In this document: piece after piece, positions 9,586 through 19,112 of the stretch
How positions within the stretch are numbered: position 1 is the first letter of the stretch
Layout of the letters: the number at the start of each line of letters is the position of its first letter
Source of the DNA: an uncultured Muribaculaceae bacterium
GTDB lineage: Bacteria; Bacteroidota; Bacteroidia; Bacteroidales; Muribaculaceae
NCBI GenBank assembly: GCA_910579845.1
Contig: CAJTWL010000005.1
Location: forward strand, 1 to 64,000
DNA length: 64,000 bases
Reading direction: 5' to 3'
Position numbers and translations under genes: made by a program
Notes under the pieces: model-generated
The model's database searches: none
Seen by the model: the letters and a program-made list of their open reading frames with translations, nothing else
What the model was told of the DNA's origin: nothing

Positions 9586-10992
9586 TTATCTTTTCAGCAG
9601 TTTCCCTTCATCCTGAAGCTTCTTTATAATCTTGCCGAGTATACCGTTTACAAATCCTCCACTCTTCTGCGTGCTATAACTCTTTGCAATCTCTATATAC
9701 TCATTAAGACTTGCAGACAAAGGAATAGAAGGGAAATTCAGAATCTCGGCAAGAGCTGTCTCCATCACCACAACGTCCATGAAAGCAAGACGTTCACTTT
9801 CCCATTGTGATTTATCAATCACGTTGTCAATAAACGAACGGTATTGATCCCTGTTTTTAAGTACATATCCGATAAGCTGGCTGCCAAACCTCTCATCCTC
9901 CTTATCCTTGAATTGATTGAGTAATGGAAGTATCCCGGATGTCTCATCAATATATTTCCGGATAGTCTTCAGTACGAAAGTTCCGATAATATCAAGATCA
10001 TCATTCCAGAAAACCGACTGGTCTTCCATTGTCTCCAGAAAGAACTGGTTGCTGTATACAACTTTCTTCAGCACCTCTCGCCAGAACTCGGCATCCTCCT
10101 TTTCCGAATGCTCCGGAGAAGACATGTAATTGTTATATATTTCTGAATCGAGAATGCATTTAAGCAGACTTTCCATCATTACATGGTTCTCATCAGTCCA
10201 GGATATTTTCTTCTCCTCAATATAATTTACGAGAGCCGTACAATTACGTAAAACGCTGACAAATGTATTCTCGATAAACTTCATATTGGGATTACGATCC
10301 TCATCTGTGATGATATGCCGGTAACGGCGGTCATCAATCTTGCGCTCCTGCATATCTGTCAGTTCGACAGGCAGCCATAAAAGACGGAAATAAAGTTCCT
10401 GTGCTTTATCGAAACTTTGCTGAAGCATTGTCTCAGCCTCCATCCCGTTGTCACGGGATGCCATAAAATTTGTGAACGTTGAGTTCAGAAGGTCTTTCGC
10501 CCTCTCCGCTCCACTTATGGTATAGCCCGATGATCGGGCAATTACCGCATTCAAACTTGCATCCGGATAGAAAAGGATATTATACAGATCACGCCAGAGT
10601 GTAGTGTCCGCTTCAGGCTTGCCCTCTTTGAAATCTTTGAGAAAATTCTTGTAGATTCCAGAATCCTTCACCTTTCCTGCAAGAGAATCGACCAATCCTG
10701 CGAACGGAAAAGCATTCATTCGATATTTTGCCAACAAAGAACTTACGGCATCCTCGTTTTTAAGACGTTTTATAAATCTGGTATTAGCAAGTGGCTGATA
10801 TCCTCCACGTTGTGTGATAGATTCCGAAACTTTAACCATCAACACCAGCAAATCCAGATACAGGGAATATGCGTAGCGCTTCTCCTTTGTCGGGCTCTCG
10901 GCAATCGACTCAAGCGAAAAGTGCTTCTCCATCAGCAAAAAGGAATACAGGATCTGAATAACCTTTATCCTTATCAGTATACGATTTATCAT
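9586..10992 (-). CDS. nusB: NusB-family transcription antitermination factor, N-terminally extended
   Basis: 468 residues, against about 140 for E. coli NusB. The NusB RNA-binding fold is the C-terminal 130 residues or so (WESERLAFMDVVVMETALAEIL...SLNEYIEIAKSYSTQKSGGFVNGILGKI). The first 20 residues also look NusB-like (NRILIRIKVIQILYSFL). About 300 mostly helical residues lie between, apparently an insertion within or ahead of the domain. Bacteroidetes NusB proteins are generally long, so this is not a fusion artefact. It lies directly upstream of yajC. The role in rrn antitermination is inferred from the family. Confidence 0.85.
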   Translation of the reverse strand: MINRILIRIKVIQILYSFLLMEKHFSLESIAESPTKEKRYAYSLYLDLLVLMVKVSESITQRGGYQPLANTRFIKRLKNEDAVSSLLAKYRMNAFPFAGLVDSLAGKVKDSGIYKNFLKDFKEGKPEADTTLWRDLYNILFYPDASLNAVIARSSGYTISGAERAKDLLNSTFTNFMASRDNGMEAETMLQQSFDKAQELYFRLLWLPVELTDMQERKIDDRRYRHIITDEDRNPNMKFIENTFVSVLRNCTALVNYIEEKKISWTDENHVMMESLLKCILDSEIYNNYMSSPEHSEKEDAEFWREVLKKVVYSNQFFLETMEDQSVFWNDDLDIIGTFVLKTIRKYIDETSGILPLLNQFKDKEDERFGSQLIGYVLKNRDQYRSFIDNVIDKSQWESERLAFMDVVVMETALAEILNFPSIPLSASLNEYIEIAKSYSTQKSGGFVNGILGKIIKKLQDEGKLLKR

Positions 10993-11021
10993 AACTCTTT
11001 ATGACTATATTCTCCACAAAA

Positions 11022-11783
11022 TTAATATTTCTGTTCGGCATTTGCAACCTCACTGCGCTGACGATATGCCTCATATATCATAACTCCGGCGGCAACAGAT
11101 ACATTCAAAGACTCAATTTCACCGACTATGGGAATTGCAGCCAATTCATCACACTGTCTGAGAACCGAATCCGAGATGCCTACATCCTCGCTGCCCATCA
11201 CAATAGCAACAGGATCCCTATAATCAGCTTCCGTGTAGTTTGACGCACCTTTCTCTGTTGCGGCGACTATATGATACCCGTTATCCTTAAGCATCTTCAC
11301 AGCTGTCAGTATATCTCTTTCCCGACATACCGGAACATGGAAGAGACCGCCGGCAGAAGTCTTTATGGCATCAGGAGTCACGGAAACGCTGTTGCGCTCA
11401 GGAATCACAATAGCATCCACCCCTGCACAAGCGGCTGTACGACCTATCGCTCCGAAATTTCTTGTATCGGTCAACCCGTCCAGAACCATTATCATAGGAT
11501 TTCTTCCCTCCTCATAGAAGAGTGGTATCAGATTCTCCAGTCTATAATATTCTATCGGGGAAAGCAACGCAATTACTCCCTGATGATTCTTCATCGTTAT
11601 ACGGTTCAGTTTTTCCTGGGGAACACGTTGCATCAAAATGCCATACTCCCTTATCTTATCAATGAGTTCCCGACTCAATTCTCCGGTAAGATCCCTTCTT
11701 ACCAGCACCTTGTCTATATTTTTCCCGGCTTCAACAGCTTCTATTACAGCCCTGATACCGAATATATAATCACTTTTTTCCAT
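11022..11783 (-). CDS. rlmB: 23S rRNA (guanosine-2'-O-)-methyltransferase RlmB / SpoU family
   Basis: A 253-residue SPOUT methyltransferase. The N-terminal substrate-binding domain begins IFGIRAVIEAVEAGK. The three SpoU motifs follow: 1 (DTRNFGAIGRTAACAGV), 2 (IVMGSEDVGIS) and 3 (SLNVSVAAGVMIYE), which together form the trefoil-knot SAM site. It likely methylates G2251-equivalent of 23S rRNA. RlmB over TrmH is chosen from overall length and N-domain. It is followed closely by nusB. Confidence 0.9.
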   Translation of the reverse strand: MEKSDYIFGIRAVIEAVEAGKNIDKVLVRRDLTGELSRELIDKIREYGILMQRVPQEKLNRITMKNHQGVIALLSPIEYYRLENLIPLFYEEGRNPMIMVLDGLTDTRNFGAIGRTAACAGVDAIVIPERNSVSVTPDAIKTSAGGLFHVPVCRERDILTAVKMLKDNGYHIVAATEKGASNYTEADYRDPVAIVMGSEDVGISDSVLRQCDELAAIPIVGEIESLNVSVAAGVMIYEAYRQRSEVANAEQKY

Positions 11784-11856
11784 TCAATAATACAAATTTA
11801 AACGCCTCCGATCCATTTCGTTTATCCTCCCCATTCATAATCATTATCCATCCGAA

Positions 11857-13539
11857 TCAATCAATTCCCAACAGATATCTTGCATTACATATCGCGGCAT
11901 CTCCCACATCTTTACCCGACATCATGGCGGCGATCTCTTCTATCCTGCGTTCCACGGACAATTCATCCACGAATGTCTCGGTATGGTTGTCATAATCCTT
12001 TTTATAAACCTTGAAATGCTTGCGTCCTTTGGCTGCGACCTGAGGAAGATGCGTCACTGACATTACCTGCAGTTTATCTGACATACCAAGCATCGTATCA
12101 CCCATCTTGTCTGCAATCTCCCCGGACACTCCGGTATCTATTTCATCAAATATAACAGTCGGCATGGATACTTTACCGGCAATCACACTCTTTATTGCCA
12201 GCATCAGGCGAGAAAGCTCACCACCGGATGCCATCTTATCCAACAGACCTTTAGCCTGATTCCTGTTAAACGAGCACAAGAATTCCACTACATCCTGACC
12301 CGTTGAATAGAATTTTCCTGATTCAATATTCACCTCGAAACGAAGATTGGGCAATCCCATCGAACTCGCCACCTCCATTACAGCCTTGGCAAAAATTTCC
12401 GCTCCTTTTCTCCTGCTCCCGCTAAGCCTGTCGGCAACATTTTTCAGTTCTTGGTTAAGCTCCTTCGACTTTCTCTCCAATTCGCCGAGTGAATCGTTTT
12501 CACCGCCAATTTTCCCGAGTTTATCCTCAAGATCAAGTTTGATATCTACAAGTTCATCGGCATCTGAAACCTTATATTTACGTATCGCCTCATAGTAGGA
12601 CTGCATACGGGCTGACAACCTGGCCATTAATGATGTATCGGAATCCACTTTCTCAAGAGCATCTTCGGCAGTGACCAGAATATCTCGTATCTCGGCAATA
12701 AGAGACTCCATCTTTTCCGACAATCCGCCGCCTGATATGCCTGACACATACCCTCTGATAAGTCTGTCGAAATTACCTTTCTCCGCCACACTCTGGGCAT
12801 GGTATAACTGATCTACCACACCGGTGTCCTGCATACCAAGTATATTCACAAACTCAATAAGACGTTCCTTTATCTCATCTGCCGAACTCGCTAATTCAAA
12901 CTGTCTTTCAATCTCAGGTAATTCTCCATGCTTTGGATCAAGTTCCTTCAATCCGGCATACTGGAATTCAAGGACCTTTTTCTGCTCACGTATAGTTTCA
13001 TATTCCCGACGAAGCGAACGCAATCTGTTTCTTACCTGCAATGCCTCTTCAAAAACAGTTCTATACTCTCTTTTCAGATCATCATTGCCTGCAAATGCAT
13101 CGATTATATGCAGCTGATATTCGGGATCGGTCAAAAGACGGTTCTCATGCTGAGTGTGTATATCTATCAGACGCGAAGATATATAACCCAGCTGTGTAAG
13201 ATTCACCGGCGTATCATTAACGAAAGCTCGGGATCTGCCATTACCCTGAATCTCCCGACGCACAATCAGTTCATCCTCGTTCCAGTCAAGTTCCTCTTTC
13301 CTAAAATATGATTCCAATGCAGAATCCACATGATCAAACACCGCCTCAACAACAGTCTTGTTCCCTCCTTGACCTACAGCCTTTACATCAGCCCGATCCC
13401 CTTTTATCAGACCCAATGCTCCCAACATGATAGATTTACCGGAACCTGTCTCTCCGGTAATAATTGTCAAGCCTTCCGTAAATTTCAATTCAACGTGGCG
13501 TATGAGCGCATAATTATCTATTGTCAGTGAGCTCAGCAT
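11857..13539 (-). CDS. recN: DNA repair protein RecN
   Basis: A 560-residue SMC-like ATPase for double-strand-break repair. Walker A GETGSGKS is near residue 30. Two coiled-coil stretches (about 155-200 and 320-370) flank a central region. The C-terminal half holds the ABC signature (ASGGELSRLMLAIK) and Walker B with a DEIDTGVSG loop. Length is normal. Gene order recN, DUF4835, coaBC, DnaQ-like is characteristic of Bacteroidales. Confidence 0.96.
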   Translation of the reverse strand: MLSSLTIDNYALIRHVELKFTEGLTIITGETGSGKSIMLGALGLIKGDRADVKAVGQGGNKTVVEAVFDHVDSALESYFRKEELDWNEDELIVRREIQGNGRSRAFVNDTPVNLTQLGYISSRLIDIHTQHENRLLTDPEYQLHIIDAFAGNDDLKREYRTVFEEALQVRNRLRSLRREYETIREQKKVLEFQYAGLKELDPKHGELPEIERQFELASSADEIKERLIEFVNILGMQDTGVVDQLYHAQSVAEKGNFDRLIRGYVSGISGGGLSEKMESLIAEIRDILVTAEDALEKVDSDTSLMARLSARMQSYYEAIRKYKVSDADELVDIKLDLEDKLGKIGGENDSLGELERKSKELNQELKNVADRLSGSRRKGAEIFAKAVMEVASSMGLPNLRFEVNIESGKFYSTGQDVVEFLCSFNRNQAKGLLDKMASGGELSRLMLAIKSVIAGKVSMPTVIFDEIDTGVSGEIADKMGDTMLGMSDKLQVMSVTHLPQVAAKGRKHFKVYKKDYDNHTETFVDELSVERRIEEIAAMMSGKDVGDAAICNARYLLGID

Positions 13540-13563
13540 AATCTATTCAACAATTTATAACTC

Positions 13564-14478
13564 CTATCTTTCCTCTCCTTTCTTGATCTTGTCAAGACGT
13601 TCGTTCTCCGTGGGATAAATAGGCTGCAGAAGCTCATATACCTTTTCTCTTTCTGCAGACGGAGCTTTTGTATATATATTTACCAGTTCATCAAGCTTGG
13701 CATCCCTGAATATAGAAAGTATAACCGACATCGGCGCATTATCGGCAACCGTCTTAAGATTGTCGAGACTTTCCGTGACTTCCGCTCTTCCCTTGTCGAC
13801 ACTTGTAGCCATCTGGTCCAGTCCGAGACGATGATATCTATATAGAAGATCCCGGATGGAGGAAGTATTGCTTTCAGTAAAACCGTTCAATACAGCCGCA
13901 CGATTTTTGGTATCCTCGAACGTTCTCCATCCCACTTCTCCTATAGACTGAGCTTGTTGCACTATACTCTGGGCACGATCATAAAACGGCTGACCGCCTT
14001 TCGGAGAGAATGTGTCGAAATCAAGAGCAAGAAATAGATAAGCATAGTAATCTAGAAGTGCCGTCAGATTATTTTCCACACTGTTTTCATTGAATATCAA
14101 AGGATCTCCTTCCCTATACTCAAAATCTATCCTTGTATCACGAAAATTAAATACGGTGGTAGTGTAGGTACTGTTATAAACCGGACGCGAAAGTTGTACC
14201 TGCAACTCACCTTTTATTCTGTCATCTGTATATTCCTTTACTGTAAGAAACATACGACAATCCAGTTTTTCTATCGGACTGAAGGAAGCGTTGGTAAACT
14301 TTGTCTCGTTCATATATGTAGACATCGCCTCCTGCAGAGTCTCGAAAACACTTTTGTTGGTTCCCTCGACCTGCTGGCTGTTCACCTCTACATTACACTT
14401 CAATTCCTGCGCACATACACCTGTCGTAACCAATGCAACGGCTAAACAGAATATAATTTTTCTCCAAATACCCATCAT
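13564..14478 (-). CDS. DUF4835 family exported protein (possible type IX secretion-associated PorD-like)
   Basis: 304 residues from the ATG at 14478. A GTG start at 14496 would overlap coaBC and lengthen the n-region, so the ATG is preferred. A signal peptide ends at VCAQ, and the mature protein is predicted periplasmic (ELKCNVEVNSQQVEGTNKSVFETLQ). The DUF4835 family is Bacteroidetes-specific and some annotation schemes call it PorD of the type IX secretion system; I cannot confirm that role from sequence. The conserved place between recN and coaBC supports the family call. Confidence 0.8.
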   Translation of the reverse strand: MMGIWRKIIFCLAVALVTTGVCAQELKCNVEVNSQQVEGTNKSVFETLQEAMSTYMNETKFTNASFSPIEKLDCRMFLTVKEYTDDRIKGELQVQLSRPVYNSTYTTTVFNFRDTRIDFEYREGDPLIFNENSVENNLTALLDYYAYLFLALDFDTFSPKGGQPFYDRAQSIVQQAQSIGEVGWRTFEDTKNRAAVLNGFTESNTSSIRDLLYRYHRLGLDQMATSVDKGRAEVTESLDNLKTVADNAPMSVILSIFRDAKLDELVNIYTKAPSAEREKVYELLQPIYPTENERLDKIKKGEER

Positions 14479-14489
14479 TCCCACTGCTT

Positions 14490-15698
14490 TCAGCACAACT
14501 TAGACACTATGGCATCCACAATATCTTTCGCCACCATTCTTTTATCCTTCAGCTCAAATGCACTTTCGGAACCGTCAGCATCAAGAATGGTTATTTTATT
14601 CGTGTCGGTTCCAAAACACGCTCCCTTGTCTCTCAATGAATTCAAAACAACCATATCAAGATTCTTGTTGCGGATCTTTAGCAATGCGTTCTCTCGTTCA
14701 TGATCAGTCTCCAGAGCGAACCCCACAAGTATTTGTCCGGACTTCTTATTTTCTCCTACTGTGGCGGCAATATCAGGATTCCTGACCATTTTAAGAGTCA
14801 TATTCTCCATACCCTCTCTCTTGATTTTAGAGTCGCAGCAGCTTTCAGGACGATAATCAGCCACGGCAGCCGAGAACACAGCTATATCACAATCATACGC
14901 CTCCTTCTCTACAACAGCCAGCATTTCGCGAGCATTCTCAGCATCCACTCTGCGGATACCACTGTTTACAGTCTGCAAATTGACCGGACCGCAGACCAAT
15001 ACAACCTCCGCTCCTCTGTCCGCACACTCCTCGGCAATCGCAAACCCCATTTTACCGGTAGAGTAATTACCCACAAATCTTACGGGATCTATCCTCTCAT
15101 ATGTCGGTCCTGCGGTTATAACCACTTTTTTGCCGATTAAATCCGTTTTATGTCCGAAGAACGATACTATTTTCTCAAATATTTTTTCAGGCTCCTCCAT
15201 TCTTCCCTTTCCCACGAGATGACTTGCCAGTTCACCGGCTGCAGGCTCAATGATCTCCACGCCATCCGACTGCAGCATCTTCAGATTGCGTATTGTTGAC
15301 GGATGAGCCATCATATCCAGATCCATGGCAGGAGCAATCATCACATGTTCCTTTGCGGAAAGATATGTAGTGACAAGCATATTGTCGGCTATGCCATTTG
15401 CCATCTTACCGATTGTAGAAGCCGTTGCCGGCGCTATTACCATAAGGTCAGCCCACAGACCGAGATCCACATGACTATGCCATTCTCCGGTATTGGCACT
15501 GAAGAACTCGCTTACTACCGGCTTGCCGCTGAGTGCGGCAAGCGTAACAGGTGTTATGAACTCCTTACCCGCAGGTGTCATCACAACCTGAACTTCGGCA
15601 CCAGCTTTTACCAATAGCCGCAAAAGAGTTACAGATTTATAAGCGGCTATGCCTCCGGTAATCCCTAATACTATATGTTTGCCCGATAATATTCCCAT
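14490..15698 (-). CDS. coaBC: Bifunctional phosphopantothenoylcysteine decarboxylase / phosphopantothenate-cysteine ligase
   Basis: 402 residues from the ATG at 15698, which lies 1 bp after the upstream stop. An in-frame ATG at 15719 would add 7 residues and overlap the DnaQ-like gene. The CoaC flavodoxin-like half starts GKHIVLGITGGIAAYK and contains the HVDLG catalytic-His region and the AMDLDMMAHP segment. The CoaB half starts KKVVITAGPTYERIDPVRF and includes NYSTGKMG. It converts phosphopantothenate to phosphopantetheine in CoA synthesis. Confidence 0.95.
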   Translation of the reverse strand: MGILSGKHIVLGITGGIAAYKSVTLLRLLVKAGAEVQVVMTPAGKEFITPVTLAALSGKPVVSEFFSANTGEWHSHVDLGLWADLMVIAPATASTIGKMANGIADNMLVTTYLSAKEHVMIAPAMDLDMMAHPSTIRNLKMLQSDGVEIIEPAAGELASHLVGKGRMEEPEKIFEKIVSFFGHKTDLIGKKVVITAGPTYERIDPVRFVGNYSTGKMGFAIAEECADRGAEVVLVCGPVNLQTVNSGIRRVDAENAREMLAVVEKEAYDCDIAVFSAAVADYRPESCCDSKIKREGMENMTLKMVRNPDIAATVGENKKSGQILVGFALETDHERENALLKIRNKNLDMVVLNSLRDKGACFGTDTNKITILDADGSESAFELKDKRMVAKDIVDAIVSKLC

Positions 15699-15699
15699 T

Positions 15700-16464
15700 C
15701 TATTTTCTACTTTCGGCATAAAGTACAGAGATCACATCTTTGGTGTTCTTGGCAAAATCACCCTGCATCATCCATGAATAGAACGACGGTTCTTTTTTGA
15801 ACACCTCGACCACTGACTCTCCCTTGTGCTTTCCGAAATTAAACACTGGAACATCCCTGTCGTCAAGCACTACTCTTGCAGAGAGATCGACCGCTTTACC
15901 GGATCTGGAGAAATCCGCAAGTTTCTCCACATCATTCTCCAGATCGGGATATTTCTCCAACTGTCCCAGGAGAACCTCAAAAGTCGCCTGTGTATCCGCC
16001 ATTGCCGAATGCGCATCCTCCAGATTCTTTCCACAATAAAATTTATAAGCGGCGACCAATGTTCGTTGCTCCATCTTGTGAAATATATTCTGGACATCTA
16101 TAAAATGACGTCCTGACACTTCAAAATTCAACCCGGCTCTGCCAAATTCCTCGATAAGCAAAGGCACGTCGAATTTATTACTGTTATAGCCTGCTATGTC
16201 CGCATCCGCAAATATATCCAGCAACGCTTTGGACACCTGGCGGAAAGAGGGCTCATTCTTCACCATATCGTCTGTAATATGGTGTACGGCAGTCGCTCCC
16301 GGGGGGATAGGTATTCCGGGGTTTATGCGTCTTGTTTTGGACTCCGTGTGTCCGTCGGGATAGACTTTAAGATAGCTTAATTCAACTATCCTGTCTTTGG
16401 TTATATTTGTACCGGTGGTTTCCAAGTCGAAGAAAATCAACGGTTTCTTGAGATTCAACTGCAT
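15700..16464 (-). CDS. DnaQ-family 3'-5' exonuclease
   Basis: 254 residues from the ATG at 16464. A TTG codon at 16503 would extend the frame into the dnaN stop and add a non-conserved tail. DEDDh exonuclease motifs are visible: FFDLETTGTN (ExoI, Asp and Glu), GYNSNKFDVPLL (ExoII) and AHSAMADTQAT (ExoIII, with His and Asp). The C-terminal extension (VFNFGKHKGESVVEV...PSFYSWMMQGDF) resembles the 'putative quorum-sensing-regulated virulence factor' domain seen on Bacteroidetes exonucleases. It directly follows dnaN, suggesting a replication or proofreading role, but it could be a general nuclease. Confidence 0.88.
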   Translation of the reverse strand: MQLNLKKPLIFFDLETTGTNITKDRIVELSYLKVYPDGHTESKTRRINPGIPIPPGATAVHHITDDMVKNEPSFRQVSKALLDIFADADIAGYNSNKFDVPLLIEEFGRAGLNFEVSGRHFIDVQNIFHKMEQRTLVAAYKFYCGKNLEDAHSAMADTQATFEVLLGQLEKYPDLENDVEKLADFSRSGKAVDLSARVVLDDRDVPVFNFGKHKGESVVEVFKKEPSFYSWMMQGDFAKNTKDVISVLYAESRK

Positions 16465-16499
16465 TCTAAAGTGTGTTTTTAATAACGGCTCCGGAAATA

Positions 16500-17621
16500 T
16501 CAAAGCACCTGCATCGGCATCTGTATTATTACCACATTAGCATTATCCTGCTGCTGGAGCGGCGTGAACAGACCTGGACGTGCGGGATCGGACAATTTGA
16601 TAACAACAGTATCATCATGAAGATTATTGAGAATCTCAATCATGAACTGTCCGTTAAATCCTATAGTCATCGAGTTTCCTTCATATCCGCAGTTGACACG
16701 TTCCTCCGCAGATGTGCTGTAATCAAGATCCTGGGCATGAATCACAATCTCATTCGGCTGAAGATCCAACACCACAAGATTGGAGCTCTTTGCCGCAAAA
16801 ATAGACACACGGCGCAATGCAGTCAGCAAAGATACGCGGTCAACAGTGAGTTCGAACGGATTATCCTCCGGGATAACGCGAGTGTAATTCGGATAGTTTC
16901 CATTGATAAAGAGGCATGACAGCAGGTAGTCGCCAAACTCGAATGAAGCACCCTTGGAATCAAACACGATCTTGATATCCGCATCCTCTTTTCCGATGAT
17001 GCCGCGAAGAATACCGGCAGGTTTTGAAGGCAGAATAAAGTGAGCCTCTATACCCGGAGAGGTTTCTGAATTTATGTAACGTACAAGCTTATGCGTATCA
17101 GAGCTGACAAACGTTATATCATTTTCGTGGATATCCCAATAGATACCAGTCATTATAGGACGGACGCTATCCGGACTTACAGCAAAGAGTGTTGTCTCTA
17201 TTCCGTTCTGCACCATAGATGCAGGGAGTATCATGGTTTTCACCTCTGCTTCTGTTTTTCTTCGTCCCGGATAATCCACAGCATCCACGCCCATAAAATT
17301 GAAGTGACCGTTGAGGAAACGGACATCTATTTCCTTGGTATCATCGTTGATCAAAAAGGTTATGGGCTGATTCGAGATCTCTTTGGTAATCTCCAGCAGA
17401 CGTTTCGCTGATACGGCTATCGAGCCCTCACCCTCGACCTCACTGACGGTCATATAAGCGGTGAGTACATTCTCCTGGTCACTGCCGGTGATGCTGAGAC
17501 GGTCACCCTCTACACTCAGGAGGAAATTATCGAGTATCGATAATGCATTCTTTGAATTAATCACTTTACTGACAGCCGAGAGCTGTTGTTGGAAAGTCTT
17601 GCCTTCTACGTTGAATTTCAT
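16500..17621 (-). CDS. dnaN: DNA polymerase III beta subunit (sliding clamp)
   Basis: A 373-residue three-domain ring clamp. It starts MKFNVEGKTFQQQLSAVSKVI and ends in the canonical MPMQVL-type C-terminus that lines the hydrophobic client pocket. Length is as expected. There is no dnaA beside it; the clamp gene instead heads a dnaN, DnaQ-like, coaBC, DUF4835, recN run. Confidence 0.97.
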   Translation of the reverse strand: MKFNVEGKTFQQQLSAVSKVINSKNALSILDNFLLSVEGDRLSITGSDQENVLTAYMTVSEVEGEGSIAVSAKRLLEITKEISNQPITFLINDDTKEIDVRFLNGHFNFMGVDAVDYPGRRKTEAEVKTMILPASMVQNGIETTLFAVSPDSVRPIMTGIYWDIHENDITFVSSDTHKLVRYINSETSPGIEAHFILPSKPAGILRGIIGKEDADIKIVFDSKGASFEFGDYLLSCLFINGNYPNYTRVIPEDNPFELTVDRVSLLTALRRVSIFAAKSSNLVVLDLQPNEIVIHAQDLDYSTSAEERVNCGYEGNSMTIGFNGQFMIEILNNLHDDTVVIKLSDPARPGLFTPLQQQDNANVVIIQMPMQVL

Positions 17622-17808
17622 ATATATTTTGCTTTATTTATTCCACCGGTACACGCAGGACGCTATTTATCATGTGCCTTTGGGTTATATTCCTATACGA
17701 GAATTCCAGTCCTGACACAAATGTCGTCAATAAATACTATCTGTCAACTTGCAAATATAACACATAAACACCGATTTTAAAAGTGCAAGAGGCATTATAA
17801 CATAAAAA

Positions 17809-17842
17809 AAATCCCATACAACTCGCATGTTGCACGGGATTT
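17809..17842 (-). terminator. Intrinsic terminator after rplI
   Basis: 14-base arms (aaatcccatacaac / gttgcacgggattt) around a 6-nt loop, with two non-Watson-Crick positions. On the minus strand it is followed by a run of eight T residues. It ends the rpsF-rpsR-rplI transcript. Confidence 0.85.
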
Positions 17843-17864
17843 CATATTTCAAAACAGGATCTGA

Positions 17865-18317
17865 TTACTCAGCTTCCTCTGCTATTACCTCAAATTCTAT
17901 ATCTTTGCTGACCTCTTTGTGCAATTTGACAGTCGCTACAAATACACCGACCTCTTTTGCCGGATCTTTTACAAAGATCAATTTGCTGTCAACGTTATGA
18001 CCTGCTTTTGCCAAAGCCTCTGAAATCTGCACAGGACCGACAGAACCGAACACAGTGCCGGCAGCGCTTACCTTTGCAGGTATGACTACTTTCACGCCCT
18101 CGAGAGCCGCTGCTGCAGCCTCTGCTTCTGCAAGAATTTTTGCAATTTTGTGAGCGCGTTGTTTCTGTGTCTCCTTAAGCTGTTTCAAAGCGGCATCCGA
18201 TGCTATGACAGCAAGACCCTGGGGAATAAGATAATTGCGACCGTAACCGCTCTTTACCTCGATAACATCATCCTTATAACCCAAGCTGGCTACATTTTCT
18301 TTAAGAATAAGTTTCAT
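17865..18317 (-). CDS. rplI: 50S ribosomal protein L9
   Basis: 150 residues, beginning MKLILKENVASLGYKDDVIEVKSGYGRNYLIPQGLA, the L9 N-terminal rRNA-binding signature. A long connecting helix rich in Ala, Lys and Glu and a C-terminal domain follow. It is the last gene of the rpsF-rpsR-rplI operon. Confidence 0.98.
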   Translation of the reverse strand: MKLILKENVASLGYKDDVIEVKSGYGRNYLIPQGLAVIASDAALKQLKETQKQRAHKIAKILAEAEAAAAALEGVKVVIPAKVSAAGTVFGSVGPVQISEALAKAGHNVDSKLIFVKDPAKEVGVFVATVKLHKEVSKDIEFEVIAEEAE

Positions 18318-18347
18318 AATCGTGCTTTTTTTAGGTTTAAAAAATGA

Positions 18348-18614
18348 TTATTTCATCAAGTCTGTCACATAGGGAAGCAATGCAAGGTGACGGGCACGTT
18401 TCACTGCCTGTGCAACTCTTCTCTGGAATTTCAAAGATGTTCCGGTTATACGACGGGGAAGAATCTTACCCTGCTCGTTGAGGAATTTCTTCAAAAACTC
18501 GGGATCTTTGTAATCAATATATTTGATACCGCTACGTTTGAAACGACAGTATTTTTTCTTTTTGGTATCTACCGTAAGAGGGGTGAGATAACGGATTTCG
18601 TTGTTTGCTGCCAT
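18348..18614 (-). CDS. rpsR: 30S ribosomal protein S18
   Basis: 88 residues with the S18 core (YCRFKRSGIKYIDYKDPEFL...ILPRRITGTSLKFQRRVAQAVKRARHLALLPYV). It lies 2 bp after rpsF and 30 bp before rplI. Confidence 0.98.
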   Translation of the reverse strand: MAANNEIRYLTPLTVDTKKKKYCRFKRSGIKYIDYKDPEFLKKFLNEQGKILPRRITGTSLKFQRRVAQAVKRARHLALLPYVTDLMK

Positions 18615-18616
18615 GA

Positions 18617-19000
18617 TTATGCCTCCTTTGTTTCTGCAACAGGTTCTGCCGCGGGTTTCTCACTTGCTTTGTCTGCTCTCAGTCTTCTGCGCTTTTCAGC
18701 GTACTCTACTGCATATTTGTCAAGACGGAATGTCAAGAAACGGATCACACGCTCGTCACGACGATAAGCGGTCTCGAGTTTACTTACGATTGTAGGTTCA
18801 GCCTTGAACTCTACCAATACGTAGAAGCCAGTGGATTTTTTATCAATAGGATATGCAAGCTTGCGCAAACCCCACAATTCTTCATTGACAATCTCTGCAT
18901 TATTCTGCTTGAGAACGTCTTTGAATTTTTCTACCGCTTCCTTCATCTGATCGTCAGACAAAACGGGAGTTAAAATGAAAACGGTTTCGTAGTAATTCAT
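18617..19000 (-). CDS. rpsF: 30S ribosomal protein S6
   Basis: 127 residues with S6 hallmarks (MNYYETVFILTPVLSDDQ and GLRKLAYPIDKKSTGFYVLVEF). An Ala/Glu/Pro-rich tail (EKPAAEPVAETKEA) extends past the usual fold, common in Bacteroidetes S6. First gene of the S6-S18-L9 operon; a consensus promoter lies 81 bp upstream. Confidence 0.98.
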   Translation of the reverse strand: MNYYETVFILTPVLSDDQMKEAVEKFKDVLKQNNAEIVNEELWGLRKLAYPIDKKSTGFYVLVEFKAEPTIVSKLETAYRRDERVIRFLTFRLDKYAVEYAEKRRRLRADKASEKPAAEPVAETKEA

Positions 19001-19080
19001 ACGATTTGTAAATTATTAATATTTAAAAAGTTATTTGCAACGGCTCATGTCAGACCGATTAAGATCCGCAAAAACCGTTG

Positions 19081-19112
19081 CAAATTTAATACATTTATTT
19101 TATTTATACAAA
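19081..19112 (-). promoter_or_regulatory. Bacteroidetes-type promoter of rpsF-rpsR-rplI
   Basis: Read on the minus strand there is a TTTG -33 element (19109-19112), a 20-bp spacer and a perfect TAAATTTG -7 element (19081-19088, TAnnTTTG). The -33 box and spacer overlap the end of the upstream acyl-CoA dehydrogenase gene. Confidence 0.75.
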
